In this document: positions 1 through 12,273 of the stretch, piece after piece
Layout of the letters: the number at the start of each line of letters is the position of its first letter
Position numbering within the stretch: position 1 is the first letter of the stretch
Program-made: the position numbers and the translations under genes
The notes under the pieces: model-generated
What the model was told of the DNA's origin: nothing
What the model saw: only the letters and a program-made list of their open reading frames with translations
Databases searched by the model: none
NCBI RefSeq assembly: GCF_963675165.1
Contig: NC_087377.1
Coordinates: 10,960,632-11,024,631, forward strand
Length of the DNA stretch: 64,000 nucleotides
Reading direction: 5' to 3'
Origin: Halichondria panicea
Taxonomy: Eukaryota; Porifera; Demospongiae; Suberitida; Halichondriidae

Positions 1-96
1 AAACTATATCTGGCTACTCAGTACTTTAAGTCAGTCAGTGACACCACACTCTCTGCTAGCCTAAGACTATATGTATATACCTGCTATCAATACATT

Positions 97-366
97 AGGC
101 CACTCCAAGTGACACTCTGGTTTCTGGTCCTGAAGTTTTTCTAATTGCATGCGGGCGGGCGGCTTTTCTCATTATGTCATTATCAATTTCACCTCATTAT
201 TTTGCAAATGAATATCATTATCACACTATTTTGTACCACATGGACCATTCTGCGCATGCGTAGTAGAAATAATGAGATAGAAATCCAATAATGAGATAGA
301 AATCCAAGAATAAAATCTGATGCGGGCGGTGGACCAGAAACCAGAGTATCACTTGGAGTGGCCTTA
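97..366. mobile_element. Foldback MITE, GGCCACTCCAA family, TTA target duplication
   Basis: The ends are inverted copies: GGCCACTCCAAGTGACACTC near 102 and its complement near 335-362. The element is flanked by TTA on both sides (atta before, ttac after). A second member of the family lies at 29071-29355. A TTA duplication is typical of PIF/Harbinger-type elements, so this is probably a non-autonomous member; that class assignment is inference. No coding sequence is seen inside. Confidence 0.75.
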
Positions 367-1470
367 CTAGTCCTACCCTCACAAAAGTGAGCAAGTTCCT
401 CCAGTGAGCAAGGTCCTCCAGCTAGGCGTAAGCATCCCTCTGAGTCTCTACTGGCCCTGTATGAGAGCTCGAGACTGTATAATTATTATATCCGACTTAG
501 GAGCGTAGCCAGGATTTTTGGAAGAGGGGGCAAAACGTAGCAGCCGCGCAGCGCCGAAATGTTGACTGGAAGCCACACCTCTTAATTATGACGTCATAAT
601 TGATTTCTCTATTTAGTTGGGTGTGGCCTGATGTTTAGAAAGCTAGTTTAGCAAAGAACAAGAACTGTCTATAGATTTAGACCAGAATAGCTCACAGTTT
701 AGGGACTAAATCGTTTTGCTTGCCTACTAGCTAGCTAACTGCAGCAAGATTGGGAAGAAAGGGAGTGCTCAGCAAGATAATCAGCTACACTAATCAGGGG
801 CGTAGCTACCATTGTTTCCTGGTTGCCCAGAAACCCCCCCAGGAGCTGCTGAGAAAATTGGGCAGGGCTCCCCAATAATTGAAATCAAGCAGCCCTGCCC
901 ATCTTTTCATGCACGTGGCTGCAAATCATGTAGAGATAGCACCGTGAATCGTTTCACGTTGGCTAGCTTTGTCTCAGCTAGCTAGCTAGCTACCTCAAAC
1001 AAAGAAGACCAAGACTTAAGTTCTAGTATCAATCCTGCATGCTCCAGTATTCTCAGACTCAGCTCTAAGCACAACTTTATTCGATATTCAGGAAGGACAA
1101 GTTTAGAACAATCTCAGCCACATGAAACCTCTCAGGTAAATGTAATGGTGCTCAGCTAGACTAGCAATACACAATTGACACCTGCCTTTTAGAATGTCTA
1201 TAGCTAGCTAGACTAGCTAGTCTAGCTAGCTTCTCACAAACAAGTAAAAAAGTCATTACAAACAATGAGCAGTAGGTGTGCCCCAATCAAGAGGGTGTGG
1301 CACAGGAAGTGGGCGTGGCTAAAATTTCCCGGCGCTACCGCGCCGCTGGTTTTTCAAAGGAAACCCCTATGTCAAAAGTCTGGCTACGCCCCTGACTAAC
1401 CTGAGCTGAGTAGTAGAGATCCAGAAAAAGGGGGGGCATTTGCCCACTTTGCCACCCCCTGCCTACGCCA
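367..1470. other. Gene-free repeat-rich stretch
   Basis: No supported gene. The stretch contains many TAGC/CTAG-rich low-complexity runs and two phrases resembling ends of degraded elements (gtagccaggatttttgg near 504 and tggctacgcccctg near 1380, one the approximate complement of the other). They suggest a decayed foldback element of about 900 bp. Similar phrases recur at 5790-5915. Confidence 0.4.
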
Positions 1471-1473
1471 CTG

Positions 1474-2010
1474 CGACTAGAAAAACATTTGCAATGTGAA
1501 AAATTGCTAGGATTGGCCAGGGGAACCACAAAAAAGCTTGGAAACAAGAAATCAGACGAGAGCATAACTCCAATCCGTTACAACGTCAATCACATGTACT
1601 GGTAGTTTTCCATGTTTTCCCGGCCATAAATACGCAATTTTTACTGGTGGGTGATGACCAATCCTTTTATTATACATCCATTTTGGAATGTGCGGGCATA
1701 TAATCATGATGATTTGTGATGAATTGATGTTCCTAGTACATGCAGTGTTGAGCACAGGTACACACAGTCCATCCATGCGTAGTAACATGCACGGACCGTA
1801 TATACTGGTGACCTGCCTGGAATGATGAGGTGGATGGAAGGAACCTGGTAGATGGATCTGGAACACAGTCTATATACTATGTATTGTACATGTTAATGAC
1901 GTTGTAACGGATTGGAGTTATGCTCTCGTCTGATTTCTTGTTTCCAAGCTTTTTTGTGGTTCCCCTGGCCAATCCTAGCAATTTTTCCCATTGCAAATGT
2001 TTTTCTAGTC
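1474..2010. mobile_element. Foldback element with ~115-bp inverted arms
   Basis: The arm at about 1474-1590 (gactagaaaaacatttgcaa...) returns inverted at about 1892-2010, almost base for base. The centre of about 300 bp has no gene. Short open frames that run through the arms are by-products of the repeat. This is a typical non-autonomous terminal-inverted-repeat element. Confidence 0.8.
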
Positions 2011-2784
2011 AGATTCCCTTTCTTTTTCAGTACAGAAGTATAAATTTACGTAATTTGTGAATCAGTATTATAAATGACAGCCATTTTAGCTCTTAAATTA
2101 AGAGCATGATATCTAGCCAGTGCATATAGCATGCCTGTCAGAGAAAGGGAGCTAGAACTGAACAATGTGAAAAAAGCAACACCTGAGACAACCACCTGTT
2201 GGACAACATCACGGGAGCACAAATATTGCTGAGTCAGGCAAGTTTTTTACATGAGTTTCCATATAAATTTTACAGACAAAGTTATTCGTTACTAGTTATT
2301 CAGAGAAGTCTGAAATAAGAGTGTAGCTTCTCAGTATTATATAAGAAACTGGTTGAAGTGACTGCCCCAGCCTGCCTACTCATTTTGTGTTGCTGCATGC
2401 TGATGAGTCATATAGACAGTAGAATCTCTCTTAGCTCCAGACATCCAGTCCTGTGTTACTAATAGTAGCTCACAAAACTATTGGAAGTGCTTACAATCTC
2501 AAGGATAGCTTCAGCGGTGATGCCGCGCCAAAGGCTTGCAAAGTAGATTTTCTCCCAAATCATGTATTAGAAAAAAATCGGTTTAGAATGAGGCTAGAAC
2601 TTCAATCTTGTTACGTAAAGGTTCACGTGACAGGTACTTCCGCTCTAGACATTGCAAATGCAAATGCAAAAACTCTGAAAACCGCTGTAGACTAGAGGAG
2701 GAATGCCAGTGTCAAAAGGTCACTAATTAAAACACCACGTGGCCCTGGCCCTATGTTTTACATGTAAAACTGAGTTTACCCTCG

Positions 2785-5710
2785 CGCCCCTGAGTTTATA
2801 CACCACCAATAGCTTGATCCTCTTTATAATCACAACAGAAATTGGTTGAGCTATCGCGCCCCAGAGGAATCAGCTTGAGAGAGGCAACCTTTGACCTTTT
2901 ATTGCATTCTTCGAAACCACGAGATATGGAAATTAGCCTTCAGGCTAGGGTATAAATTTTGATGTACTGGCATGCTGCACTGGATAGATCTAGGTATAGT
3001 AAGCTTTCCAAGCAGGCATATAAAGAACAGAAGCGCTAAGCTGCTATAGCATATGCAGCAAAGGTCAAGAACCCAGAACTTAGACAACCCTAGAGGAGGA
3101 ATGCCAGTGTCAAAAGGTCACTAATTAAAACACCTCTTCTTCTTCTTTTTTGTAGCCTCCAATTAATGAAAGAGTAGCCACGTGGCCCATGTAAAACTGA
3201 GTTTACCCTCGCGCCGCCCCTGAGTTTATACTAGACTGGAAACCACGCCCCTTTCTTTAGGGAAAGAGACTGGCCAGGTGACTATCAACGACTCGTCCCA
3301 ACGGAATGCTTGGAATGTAGAGTGTGCATGAATGCGTGGGAGATATCTAAACCACAATATTGCATAATTATTATGTGAGTATTAATATTTTTAGCTGTAC
3401 AGTTGTAGTCTCGTGGACCAGCCGATATATTATCCTCTTTCAGGGTCTGGGTCTGAGACTAGTACAGTTGCAGTATAAATGTTATGTCTACTTAGCTACG
3501 GCTAGCTGTTTGGATATAAGTTGTCTATCAGTACTTTTCCAATGAAGCAATTCTAAAGTTGCTATAACCTGGCTGGCGGGCTACAAGGCCACTGCAAAAA
3601 TAACAGACAGAAGTCAGCAGTCAGTAGCAGAGATCAGATATATTTGTCTCTCTGCCAACTGGTTTATGGAAAGTCCCTTTGCTTTGCTCTATTGCCTAGC
3701 CTCGAGACCAGCCGTTCGTTATCTGAAAGAACGCCTGGTCAAGTTCTAATGTGCAACTTGTCCAGCTGAGTCAGCGTTTTATAGCATCATAATGATATTC
3801 ATGGGTAATACACCTTGGGCGGACCTTTTGCGGGCAATTTTACCGGTCCAAGAAATTCCTGGACCGCTGGACGAGTGCTACAGTGCAACTTGTCCAGCTG
3901 AGTCAGCGTTTTATAGCATCATAATGATATTCATGGGTAATACACCTTGGGCGGACCTTTTGCGGGAAATTACCGGTCCAAGAAATTCCTGGATCGCTGG
4001 ACGAGTGCTACATTGGAACTAGCCTCGATTCAAGGCCGACTAAAATACGGCCTGGTACCTATTGCAGGGGTGATAGTGCGCATGCGCTTCAAATTACCCA
4101 GAATATGGGTAATCGTACTACGAACGTAAAACCTTAGTAAATTACACAGGAAATTAGTCCGTTTACTAAAAATATGTTCCGTAATACTTTATCTCTATGA
4201 CTGAGTTCTGTAAAGCTGTGGCTTATGCCGTCTATTGCGTTGGTCTAGAAGGCTTGAACACTAGTTTTAAGACAGAAGAGGCTCTCATCTACGTCTAGGA
4301 TGGTTCTATAGCCGGGTTGTCTTCGCAAGTAGCAGTTTGAGGCATCATACACTTCCCATAGCCTGTACAGATCCAAGGTAAGACATCCTGACCATATAAC
4401 CTTCATAGAGGTAGATGAGAGCCTCTTCTGGCTTCAGACTAGTGTGAAAGCCTTCTGGAACAACGCAATAGAGAGCTAAGCTGATGTACAAAGATAGAAA
4501 ATAGATGAGAGAAAGAAAAAGGGGATTCCCCAGATTCTGGAGAATAAACTAACGCATGCGCACTATCACCCTTGCAATAGGTACCAGGCCGTATTTTAAT
4601 CGGCCTGGAATCGAGGCTACATTGGAACTTGACCAGGCGTTCTTTCAGATAACGAACGGCTGGTCTCGAGGCTATCTATTGCCAGAGTTTCTATTACAGA
4701 CAGGACAAGAACTAGGTACATCCAGGTGACAGCTAGCTCCAGACTTGGACATAGTTTTGCAGCAGTTGACTTGTGATTGAAATTAAGTTTGGTAGGTGGC
4801 TGAGCTAGCTAGAGTACAGTACTAGTCAGTAGATCTAGCCAAAGTATACTAAACCGCAACACTGGTGACCACACCCTTTTCCTTGAACCACTTCCGCAAA
4901 ATTCAGTATACACAATTGAAGACAAGTCGTTGATCAGTGGCGGATCCAGAGGAGGGTCCATGGGGTCCCTTGACCTCCCCTTTTGAAGTTAACTTTAGAA
5001 GGCTTAATGAAACCAGCTAGCTATTTATCAGTTTTTGTAGCTATTGTAATTGATTGTACCTGTTGTTTTGATGTATCAACTGCCAAAGGAGTGTTCAGGC
5101 TAGCCTAGGCTAGCTAGTTGACTGTTCGTGGCAGCTAGCTACCTCTACTGAAGTTTATTATGGGACTTCCCCTGGCTGAGTATGGGATTTTCCCTAGTCA
5201 CGTGTGACCGGAAGTGGGCGTAACCCAAAAAATTCGCGCTGCGCGCTCGTTAATTAGTTTGGAACCCCCCCTTTCATTTTTCCTGGATCCGCCACTGATT
5301 GATAGTCACCTGGCCAGTCTCTTTCCCTAAAGAAATGGGCATGGTTTCCAGTCTAAGTTTATACACCATCAATAGCTTGATCCTCTTTATAATCACAACA
5401 GAAATCGGTTGAGCTATTGCGCCCCAGAGGAATCTAGTCTCGAATACCTGCCTCAACCTAAAAGCTTGAGGCGGGTATTCGAGACTAAGAGGAATCAGCT
5501 TGAGAGAGGATTTAATTGCAACCTTTGACCTTTTATTGCATTCTTCAAAACCACAAGATATGGGAATTAGCCTTCCGTGGCTAGGGTATAAATTTTTATG
5601 TACTTGCTGCACTGGATAGATCTAGGTATAGTAAGCTTTCCAAGCAGGCAAATAAAGAACAGAAGCGCTAAGCTGCTATATGCAGCAAAGGTCAAGAACC
5701 CAGAACAATC
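2785..5710. repeat. Nested repeat composite (direct and inverted copies)
   Basis: Three layers are visible. A direct repeat of about 300 bp occurs at about 2785-3090 and again at 5356-5710 (shared phrase aatagcttgatcctctttat). Inside it, 3232-3290 is inverted at 5297-5356 (ggccaggtgactatca). Further in, 3700-3760 is inverted at 4620-4675 (gaacgcctggtcaagttc), and 4040-4090 is inverted at 4555-4612. This looks like successive insertion of foldback elements into one another. No gene is supported in the block. Confidence 0.7.
3751..4014. repeat. Tandem duplication, two units of ~132 bp
   Basis: The unit starting gtgcaacttgtccagctgag at 3751 repeats at 3883 with only a few differences, including a short length difference around gcggg(c)aatt. 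Each unit ends with a short imperfect palindrome (ggtccaagaaattcctggac). It lies inside the nested composite at 2785-5710. Confidence 0.8.
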
Positions 5711-6282
5711 CTTCATTAAACGTGACCCTATTGACCCTGGCGTTCCTCCTCTAGAAGATTGGGCCACGCCCAACTATTAATTATTACGTCATTAATAAGA
5801 GGTGTGGCTTCTGGTCAACCAAATTTCAGTGCTGCGCGGCTAAAAATAGGGAGCAAAGCGCCCTCTTTCGTCGTTGTAGCACCCCCTTCCTCAAAATCCT
5901 GGCTACGCCCCTGCACCTTATACATTAGCCTCGATTCCAAGCCGCTGAGAAAGGCGTTTCAAGGGACTGGAGTCGAGGCTACTTATACATCAGTCATGAT
6001 GAACATTTTTGCTACTTTACTGCAGGCAGAAAACTCAAAGTGTGGGTAATGATCCACATTGATTGTTGTTGAAAACGATCAATGCCAAAAGTCCAAATAC
6101 GGTGGCTGTAATTACATCAGCATCAGCACAGCCTTGCAGCTCTCTTCTCACTCTTGCAGCCACCAATAGCTAGCGCTCTAGTACAGAGCTAACTCTTAAG
6201 TAGAGTAGCAACACTCCATGGACAAGATTTGCTACGCACTTTTCTGAAAAGGCTGCAATGGAATTCCAAGTAAGCAAAACTA
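5711..6282. other. Gene-free stretch with short palindrome
   Basis: No supported gene. A small foldback of the AGCCTCGATTCC family lies at about 5930-5982, and the phrase tcctggctacgcccctg at about 5900 matches decayed element ends elsewhere. The short open frames here show no recognisable domain. Confidence 0.4.
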
Positions 6283-6640
6283 GGCCGTAAGATCTCGCTT
6301 TAAAGCGACACTTTTTAATAATTACGAAGCCAGAGGTCGCACTTTTGGAGGTTGAAAAATTATATTGAAGTCCTGGTGTCGCATATTTAGAGGGTCGCAT
6401 CTAATTGGAGGTAACTTTACAGAGTCTACTTGCCTCGATTTCAGGCCACTTAAAAACACTGATTTTCCGGTGGGCTACAGTCGAGGCTAGTGAGTGGCTA
6501 CATTTACCTCTATTTAGAACGCGACATTAAAAAATAATTGTCAGTGCAGCTGTTGCACTTTTAGAGGTCGGAAAATTGCTGAAACTCCTGGGTGTCGCAT
6601 ATTTGGAGGGTCGCCTTAAATCGAGGTCTTACGGTAACTC
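6283..6640. mobile_element. Foldback MITE, CCGTAAGA ends, with nested palindrome
   Basis: Inverted ends: ggccgtaagatctcgcttta at 6283 and its imperfect complement ending ggtcttacgg near 6637. A short AGCCTCGA-type palindrome sits inside at about 6428-6490. The internal phrase ggtcgcactttt/gttgcacttttagaggtcgg is also repeated in inverse. No coding content. Confidence 0.65.
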
Positions 6641-6980
6641 GAGAACCAAGCATTATTGCAAATCCACGAATTAAAATCCAAGAAAACATAACTAGAAGCC
6701 TATAGAAACTCTTACTTGCACTTCATTGATCCTTGAGCAGCTGGAGCAGCCTACACACACACACAGAGACACTGACTTTTACAGCAGAGCATGCATGTAC
6801 ATGTATGTGATTCAGTATAAATGCATGTACCATTATCAAGTTCAAAAATCTGAGCGAGTAAATAGCTTTATCTAGGTGACCACAATTATACCTCAGATTA
6901 TATACATGAAAACCGTACACATGAAAGTATAAGTAGCAACGTGTATACTTCACATGAATGTCATTGGCATGTGCAAGCTA

Positions 6981-7525
6981 CTCAGGTATATTAAGGACTG
7001 GGACCTTCAATTATTGCTGAATCAGCTAAAACGCAGCCACGCCCACGATTTTTAATATGTTTTGTGTGTAAAAATTTTGTGCAGCTACTGATCTTTTTTA
7101 GTTCTAAAAACGGTGTTCTAAACCTTCCTTTTAGCTCTTAATTCTTAGTGTAGTAGGTAGTTCAAAGGCTTAAGCAGACATATCTGCTGGGAGAGAGCCA
7201 CTTCTTTGGCCAAAGGTGAGATTTTGCACAAAACTTAGTCTTACAGCTGACAATAAGTGACATTTTTATTTTTATAGGCTAATAACTTACTCTAAATAGA
7301 ACATGATGCTCTCTCCCAGCGGATATGTCTGCTTAAGCCTTTGAACTACCTACAACACTAAGAATTAAGAGCTAAAAGGAAGGTTTAGAACACCGTTTTT
7401 AGAACTAAAAAAGATAAGTAGCTGCACAAAATTTTTACACACAAAACATATTAAAAATCGTGGGCGTGGCTGCGTTTTAGCTGATTCAGCAATAATTGAA
7501 GGTCCCAGTCCTTAATATACCTGAG
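6981..7525. mobile_element. Foldback element with ~218-bp near-perfect arms
   Basis: The left arm (about 6981-7200, beginning ctcaggtatattaaggactg) returns inverted at about 7307-7525, ending cagtccttaatatacctgag. Only a few mismatches separate the arms, and the loop is about 105 bp. Very similar long arms indicate a fairly young insertion. It ends about 500 bp upstream of the protease gene at 8030, so it could influence that promoter; this is speculation. Confidence 0.85.
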
Positions 7526-8029
7526 TACACGACATTATACAAATTGTGACTCATGAGTTATGAGTACATGCATGTTACATTGCATCCCCAAGCACTGACA
7601 CAGAAAATTGAAACTGAAAATGTGGGAATTAAATATCGTTATACACTTTCACTTGTTGTTAACTTTTTAATGTCTTGCACTAGTCTTGTATAATTATGCA
7701 AAATATCGCAGCAAGATTGTATACACTGTATGTGCATTTGATCACAAATGTGCCTGTATGGTATCCAAGCACTTACCTCACATGCAGTATGTTCCGGCTA
7801 GTAAGCTGTGACCTTACCAGCACTAACATAGTTGTTCCTTGTAAGTACAATACAGCTACACAACTCTACCGGCTAGCTACAGAGTATTTACAGCACGTAC
7901 ATAGTTCTCATTTATTGTAGATGTAACAGACGAGATGCTGTTTATATAAAGTGAGATGTAAACTATCGACATCTATAGCTATAAGTCAGCCTCTAGCTGA
8001 CTTAATTCTCTGCCATTTGCATTCTTAAA
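7526..8029 (+). promoter_or_regulatory. Upstream region of the protease gene
   Basis: No gene is seen. A possible TATA-like stretch, tttatataaagtgag, lies at about 7937-7952, some 80 bp before the start codon, and would suit a short 5' leader. This is a plausible core promoter by position and composition only. Confidence 0.3.
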
Positions 8030-11000
8030 ATGGCTGGGTTATTGGACAACAACCTCTTGTGCTCGATCATCATAGCTTTAATAGCCACAGTATGGAGTTT
8101 GCAGCCATTAATCCTAGCTCCATATGGATCAGAGAAAACCGGTAGCTACATCATTGTACTAAAGAAAGGCTCATCCACCTCCAAACTTGAAGAAGTGATT
8201 ACAAAGATCAAAACTATCACAAATAATGAGGTACAGATACAGCGCTATACTGAATTCATTGAGAAGACAGTAACTGTAAAAATTCCAAGAGATGTCCTGA
8301 ACAAGGTGAGTGTGCAATTAATATAATGACAAGATAGTTAAATTTCGTTTTTAATTTCATGCAGGTTCGTGATTTACCAGAAGTCGATCATGTTGAAGAA
8401 GAAGACATGGCATATGGCTCGCATGAAGAGATCGAACTGACTCAATACTCTAGTGCAAAACGTGGTCCCTTCTGGTTTCTCGATCATCTCAATTTGCCTA
8501 CTGATGAGAATGAGCAAGAAGTCGCTGATGTGTATGTCCTGGACACTGGAATAGATTTTGAGCACTCAGAATTTGGTAATCGAGCCAAATATGCTGGCTA
8601 TGATCCAATTGATCAGTATAATATTGGTGTTGCTGACTACAAACCTCAAAGAGGAAGAGACTGTAATGGGCACGGAACTTTAGTGGCAAGTTTGATTGGT
8701 GGAAAGACATATGGTGTCGCAAAAAATGTAAATCTTTTTAGTGTTCGTGTGCTTGGGTGTGACAGAGCAGCACCTTTTAGTGTTGTTCTTGATGGACTTA
8801 ACTTCATCGTAAATGAGGTTTCTGGAAGAAAAAGGCCTGCTATTGTTAGTATGGCTCTAAGTGGAAGCCATCACGCTTCAGTGAGCTCAGCTATTAGATA
8901 TTTATATGACAGAAATGTCTTGGTTGTCGCATCTGCTGGAAACTTCGGCGATAATGCTTGCAGCTATTCTCCATCAAGCAATAATCAAGTGCTTACTGTT
9001 GGTGCTATTGGTGAAGACAACATAATTTATCCTAAATCTAACTATGGGGCTTGTGTTGATATCTTTGCTCCAGGAGAATCAATAACAGGAGCTGAGCACA
9101 CTTGTCCCACATGCACAATAGATGGTGCCAGTGGTACCAGCCTTGCTGCTGCATTAGTTTGTGGTATAGCTGCTGTTCACCTTTCTCGTTACCCATTGAT
9201 TAATCCCGCAACCCTAAAGCAAACGATTATAGACATTTCGTCAAAAGATTTGATCTACTTTACGTCTGACTCTCAAGCATCTCCAAACAGATTAGCTAGT
9301 TTTGGTAAGTTGTCTCACATAAAGTCTATATATAAGAGTCTAAAATAATAATTTTTGCAGATTGTGGAGGGACCATAAAGGCCACTACCTCTTCTATGAG
9401 CGTTATCCAGTCGTTAAATTTTCCAAGCAATTATCCAAACAGTCTCCATTGTACATGGAATATTGTGGCAGAGGCAGGACAATACATTGAGCTAATGTTT
9501 GAATTCATTAAACTGGAAGAGGACTATGACTTTTTAGCTATCACATCTGGTTCTTCTACCACACGACTAACAGGTATGCTGTATTGCCGATAATAAGCAA
9601 AAAAATTATTCATAAATTTATGCAGGCGACTATGGGGAAGTAACTTGTGGGTATGTGTCTACTTCAAATTCCCATGTTCTTAAACTGGACTTTTACTCTG
9701 ATGAGACAATTGGTTCAGCTGGATTTAAAGCTGCTTATAGATCTGTTCGTGAGACATCTGCATCTATCGACGGTAAATTATTACCCGTGTGTGAATGTAT
9801 AAATTCTACACCGTATATAGTGCTAGACGTTTCGTGATAGTATGCTACGTTAAAATCTATCATTCCAGAGTGTGTGAAGCCGCTGGTGAATGACATCCTG
9901 CAACTGGATATTTTGAGCGAGGGACAAAATGTTGGAAATAGGTTTTCGATGAGCAAAGACTGGCAAGAGTTCTTTGGTGGTCGCAGACAGGGAATAAACT
10001 TGGCTGTCCTTCAGGAAGATTCTGGCAAAGTTGTTCTTCAGAGGAATTTTGATATCTCTAAATCTCACCAAGCATCTGAACTAGCTGAAACGATTGAGAA
10101 AATAAATCCTGGTTCTATAGTCTTAGTAAGTACTAATGGACAATTAGTAGCACATAGTAATCTTCCAACAAGAACAACACGAGCCATCAGCACTCTTGGA
10201 TCATCGCAAGTACAGAATCTACGAGAAGTTTCTTCCTGGGCTCTAATTGGTATAAAAGGCCTTCAGCCAGGAAGAGGTATTGAGAAGATTAGTAATTCAA
10301 TGCCAGTAGATCTATCGACTCAAGTGAAGCTCCAACCATACCGCACAATTGGATTACCCATTATGGTAAAATCAGCCGGAACAGTGTATGGTAACTATGC
10401 AATAATAATAGTTGATGGTGTTGAAATGGAGCTTAAAAATGAAAGAGGCAGAACTACTGGACTCAATGCACTGATCATAGATGAAAAATCTGGTGAAACT
10501 TTAGAAAGCAGGCTCTTTAGCACACACTCTGAATATGCAGCTGACTCATCTCCTTCCAATGATTTCGTTGACTTCATTAGCAGTTTACCCAAAGGTCGTA
10601 TCATAGCTATTGCTATCAAGGGGGACGCCATTGCTCATCTCTCGGAAGATGCAAAGCGTGCGTGTGAGAGTATCGGTAGTCGACACATAAGACAAGTTGA
10701 AGTTGGAGGCTCCTGGGCTATTGTTGGACGCAAGGGTGCTTCAATGGGCACTGTTCCCGAGTCTGCTAGCAACTGTGCAAATGCACAAGCAATCTACTAT
10801 CTTCCTAGTACTGATGACTCATGCCAAATATCTGTTACGACATCTGGTTTTGTCAATGGCGGACAATGTTTCTTTGGAGGTGTTTCATCTTACTTATCTG
10901 TAAACAGAGAAGTCTACCCAACAACGGGGTCCACAGGCCGGGGAATTACTGTCGCTATAATACAAGAAGAAGTTTGTGCTATCAGCAGAGTTCATACTTT

Positions 11001-12273
11001 TGATACGTACCACTCAACAAGTGCCTCACAAGATTTAGTGACTTTTCTCAGTGCTCTGTCAGAAGGCCAGATAGTTGTAGCAACAACTTTTGATGAAGCC
11101 AGCCAGCATCTAAGCGAAAATGCTAAGATTTCTCTCGAAGGCATCGGAAGTGCAATGATACGTAATGTTGGGTTCAGAGATGCATGGGCCATCATTGGGA
11201 GGAAGGGAGCTGCAAAAGGCTCTGTTCCGGAGACTTACGATGCCAACACTGCATCTATTGGATATCACGTTCCTCTCAGATTTGGAATACCTATTATGGT
11301 AAAATCAGCAGGAAAAACGTATGGTAACTATGGAATGATATTTACTCACAGAAAAATTGCGAATAGTGGTAGTACGGGATTAAATGTGATCACAGTGGAC
11401 GAACATTCTGGACAAGTCTTAGATAGCAGAAACTTCAGGACACACGGTATACAAGGCTCGTCTGCTTCCAAAAGATTTGCAACGTTTATTGCCTCCCTAT
11501 CTAAGAATATTGTTGTAGCTATTGCTATCAAGGGGGATGCCATTGCTCATCTCTCGGAAGATGCAAAGCGTGCATGTGAGAGTATCGGTAGTCGACACAT
11601 AAGACAAGTTAAAGTTGGAGGCTCCTGGGCTATTGTTGGACGCAAGGGTGCTTCAATGGGCACTGTTCCCGAGTCTGCTAGCAACTGTGCAAATGCACAA
11701 GCACTCTACTATCTTCCTAGTACTGATGACTCATGCCAAATATCTGTTACGACATCTGGTTTTGTCAATGGCGGACAATGTTTCTTTGGAGGTGTTTCAT
11801 CTTACTTATCTGTAAACAGAGAAGTCTACCCAACAACGGGGTCCACAGGCCGGGGAATTACTGTCGCTATAATACAAGAAGAAGTTTGTGCTATCAGCAG
11901 AGTTCATACTTTTGATACGTACCACTCAACAAGTGCCTCACAAGATTTAGTGACTTTTCTCAGTGCTCTGCCAGAAGGCCAGATAGTTGTAGCAACAACT
12001 TTTGATGAAGCCAGCCAGCATCTAAGCGAAAATGCTAAGATTTCTCTCGAAGGCATCGGAAGTGCAATGATACGTAATGTTGGGTTCAGAGATGCATGGG
12101 CCATCATTGGGAGGAAGGGAGCTGCAAAAGGCTCTGTTCCGGAGACTTACGATGCCAACACCGCATCTATTGGATACTCTGCTCCTAAAAGGGTCTTGTT
12201 TCCTACTGTAAATATTAGTTCCTGTAGTGGTATGCCTTACCCTCTAAATTGTAGGGCTGGACTGAATGTCTGA
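8030..12273 (+). CDS. Secreted subtilase (S8) with CUB and five ILEI-like domains
   Basis: Five exons, 8030-8305, 8365-9304, 9361-9573, 9626-9772 and 9869-12273, join in frame through GT-AG introns of 52-96 bp to give about 1326 residues. Residues 1-23 form a hydrophobic signal peptide. Residues 37-108 read as an I9 prodomain (SYIIVLKKG... VDHVEEED). The proteinase K-like catalytic domain has Asp152 (VLDTGID), His195 (NGHGT), oxyanion Asn285 (ASAGN) and Ser351 (SGTSLAA), so it should be active. A CUB domain follows at about 407-525 (starts CGGT; NFPSNYPN; YDFLAI). The single long last exon then encodes five ILEI/FAM3-like domains at about 545, 681, 839, 996 and 1143, each with a version of the SWAI(V/I)GRKGA signature. 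Domains 2-3 and 4-5 are a recent duplication. I infer a secreted or matrix protease whose tail binds carbohydrate or protein ligands. The catalytic and CUB calls are firm; the ILEI call rests on motif recognition. I know of no described protein with this exact architecture. Confidence 0.9.
10609..12178 (+). repeat. Internal coding duplication, 912-bp offset
   Basis: About 660 bp of the last protease exon starting at 10609 (attgctatcaagggggacgcc) recurs from 11521 with only a handful of substitutions, for example Ile to Leu in AQA(I/L)YYLP and Ser to Pro in SAL(S/P)EG. The repeat covers the second half of ILEI-like domain 2 and all of domain 3, copied as the second half of domain 4 and domain 5. 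The upstream part of domain 4 differs more, so this is either a recent unequal crossover or gene conversion limited to the 3' part. Confidence 0.95.

Noticed and set aside
2453-2695. 80-codon open frame as a gene
   Set aside because: No domain, no splice context, and part of a repeat-rich region; cannot be supported.
8374-8722. Minus-strand open frames within the protease gene
   Set aside because: They are antisense to exon 2, which carries the catalytic residues on the plus strand.
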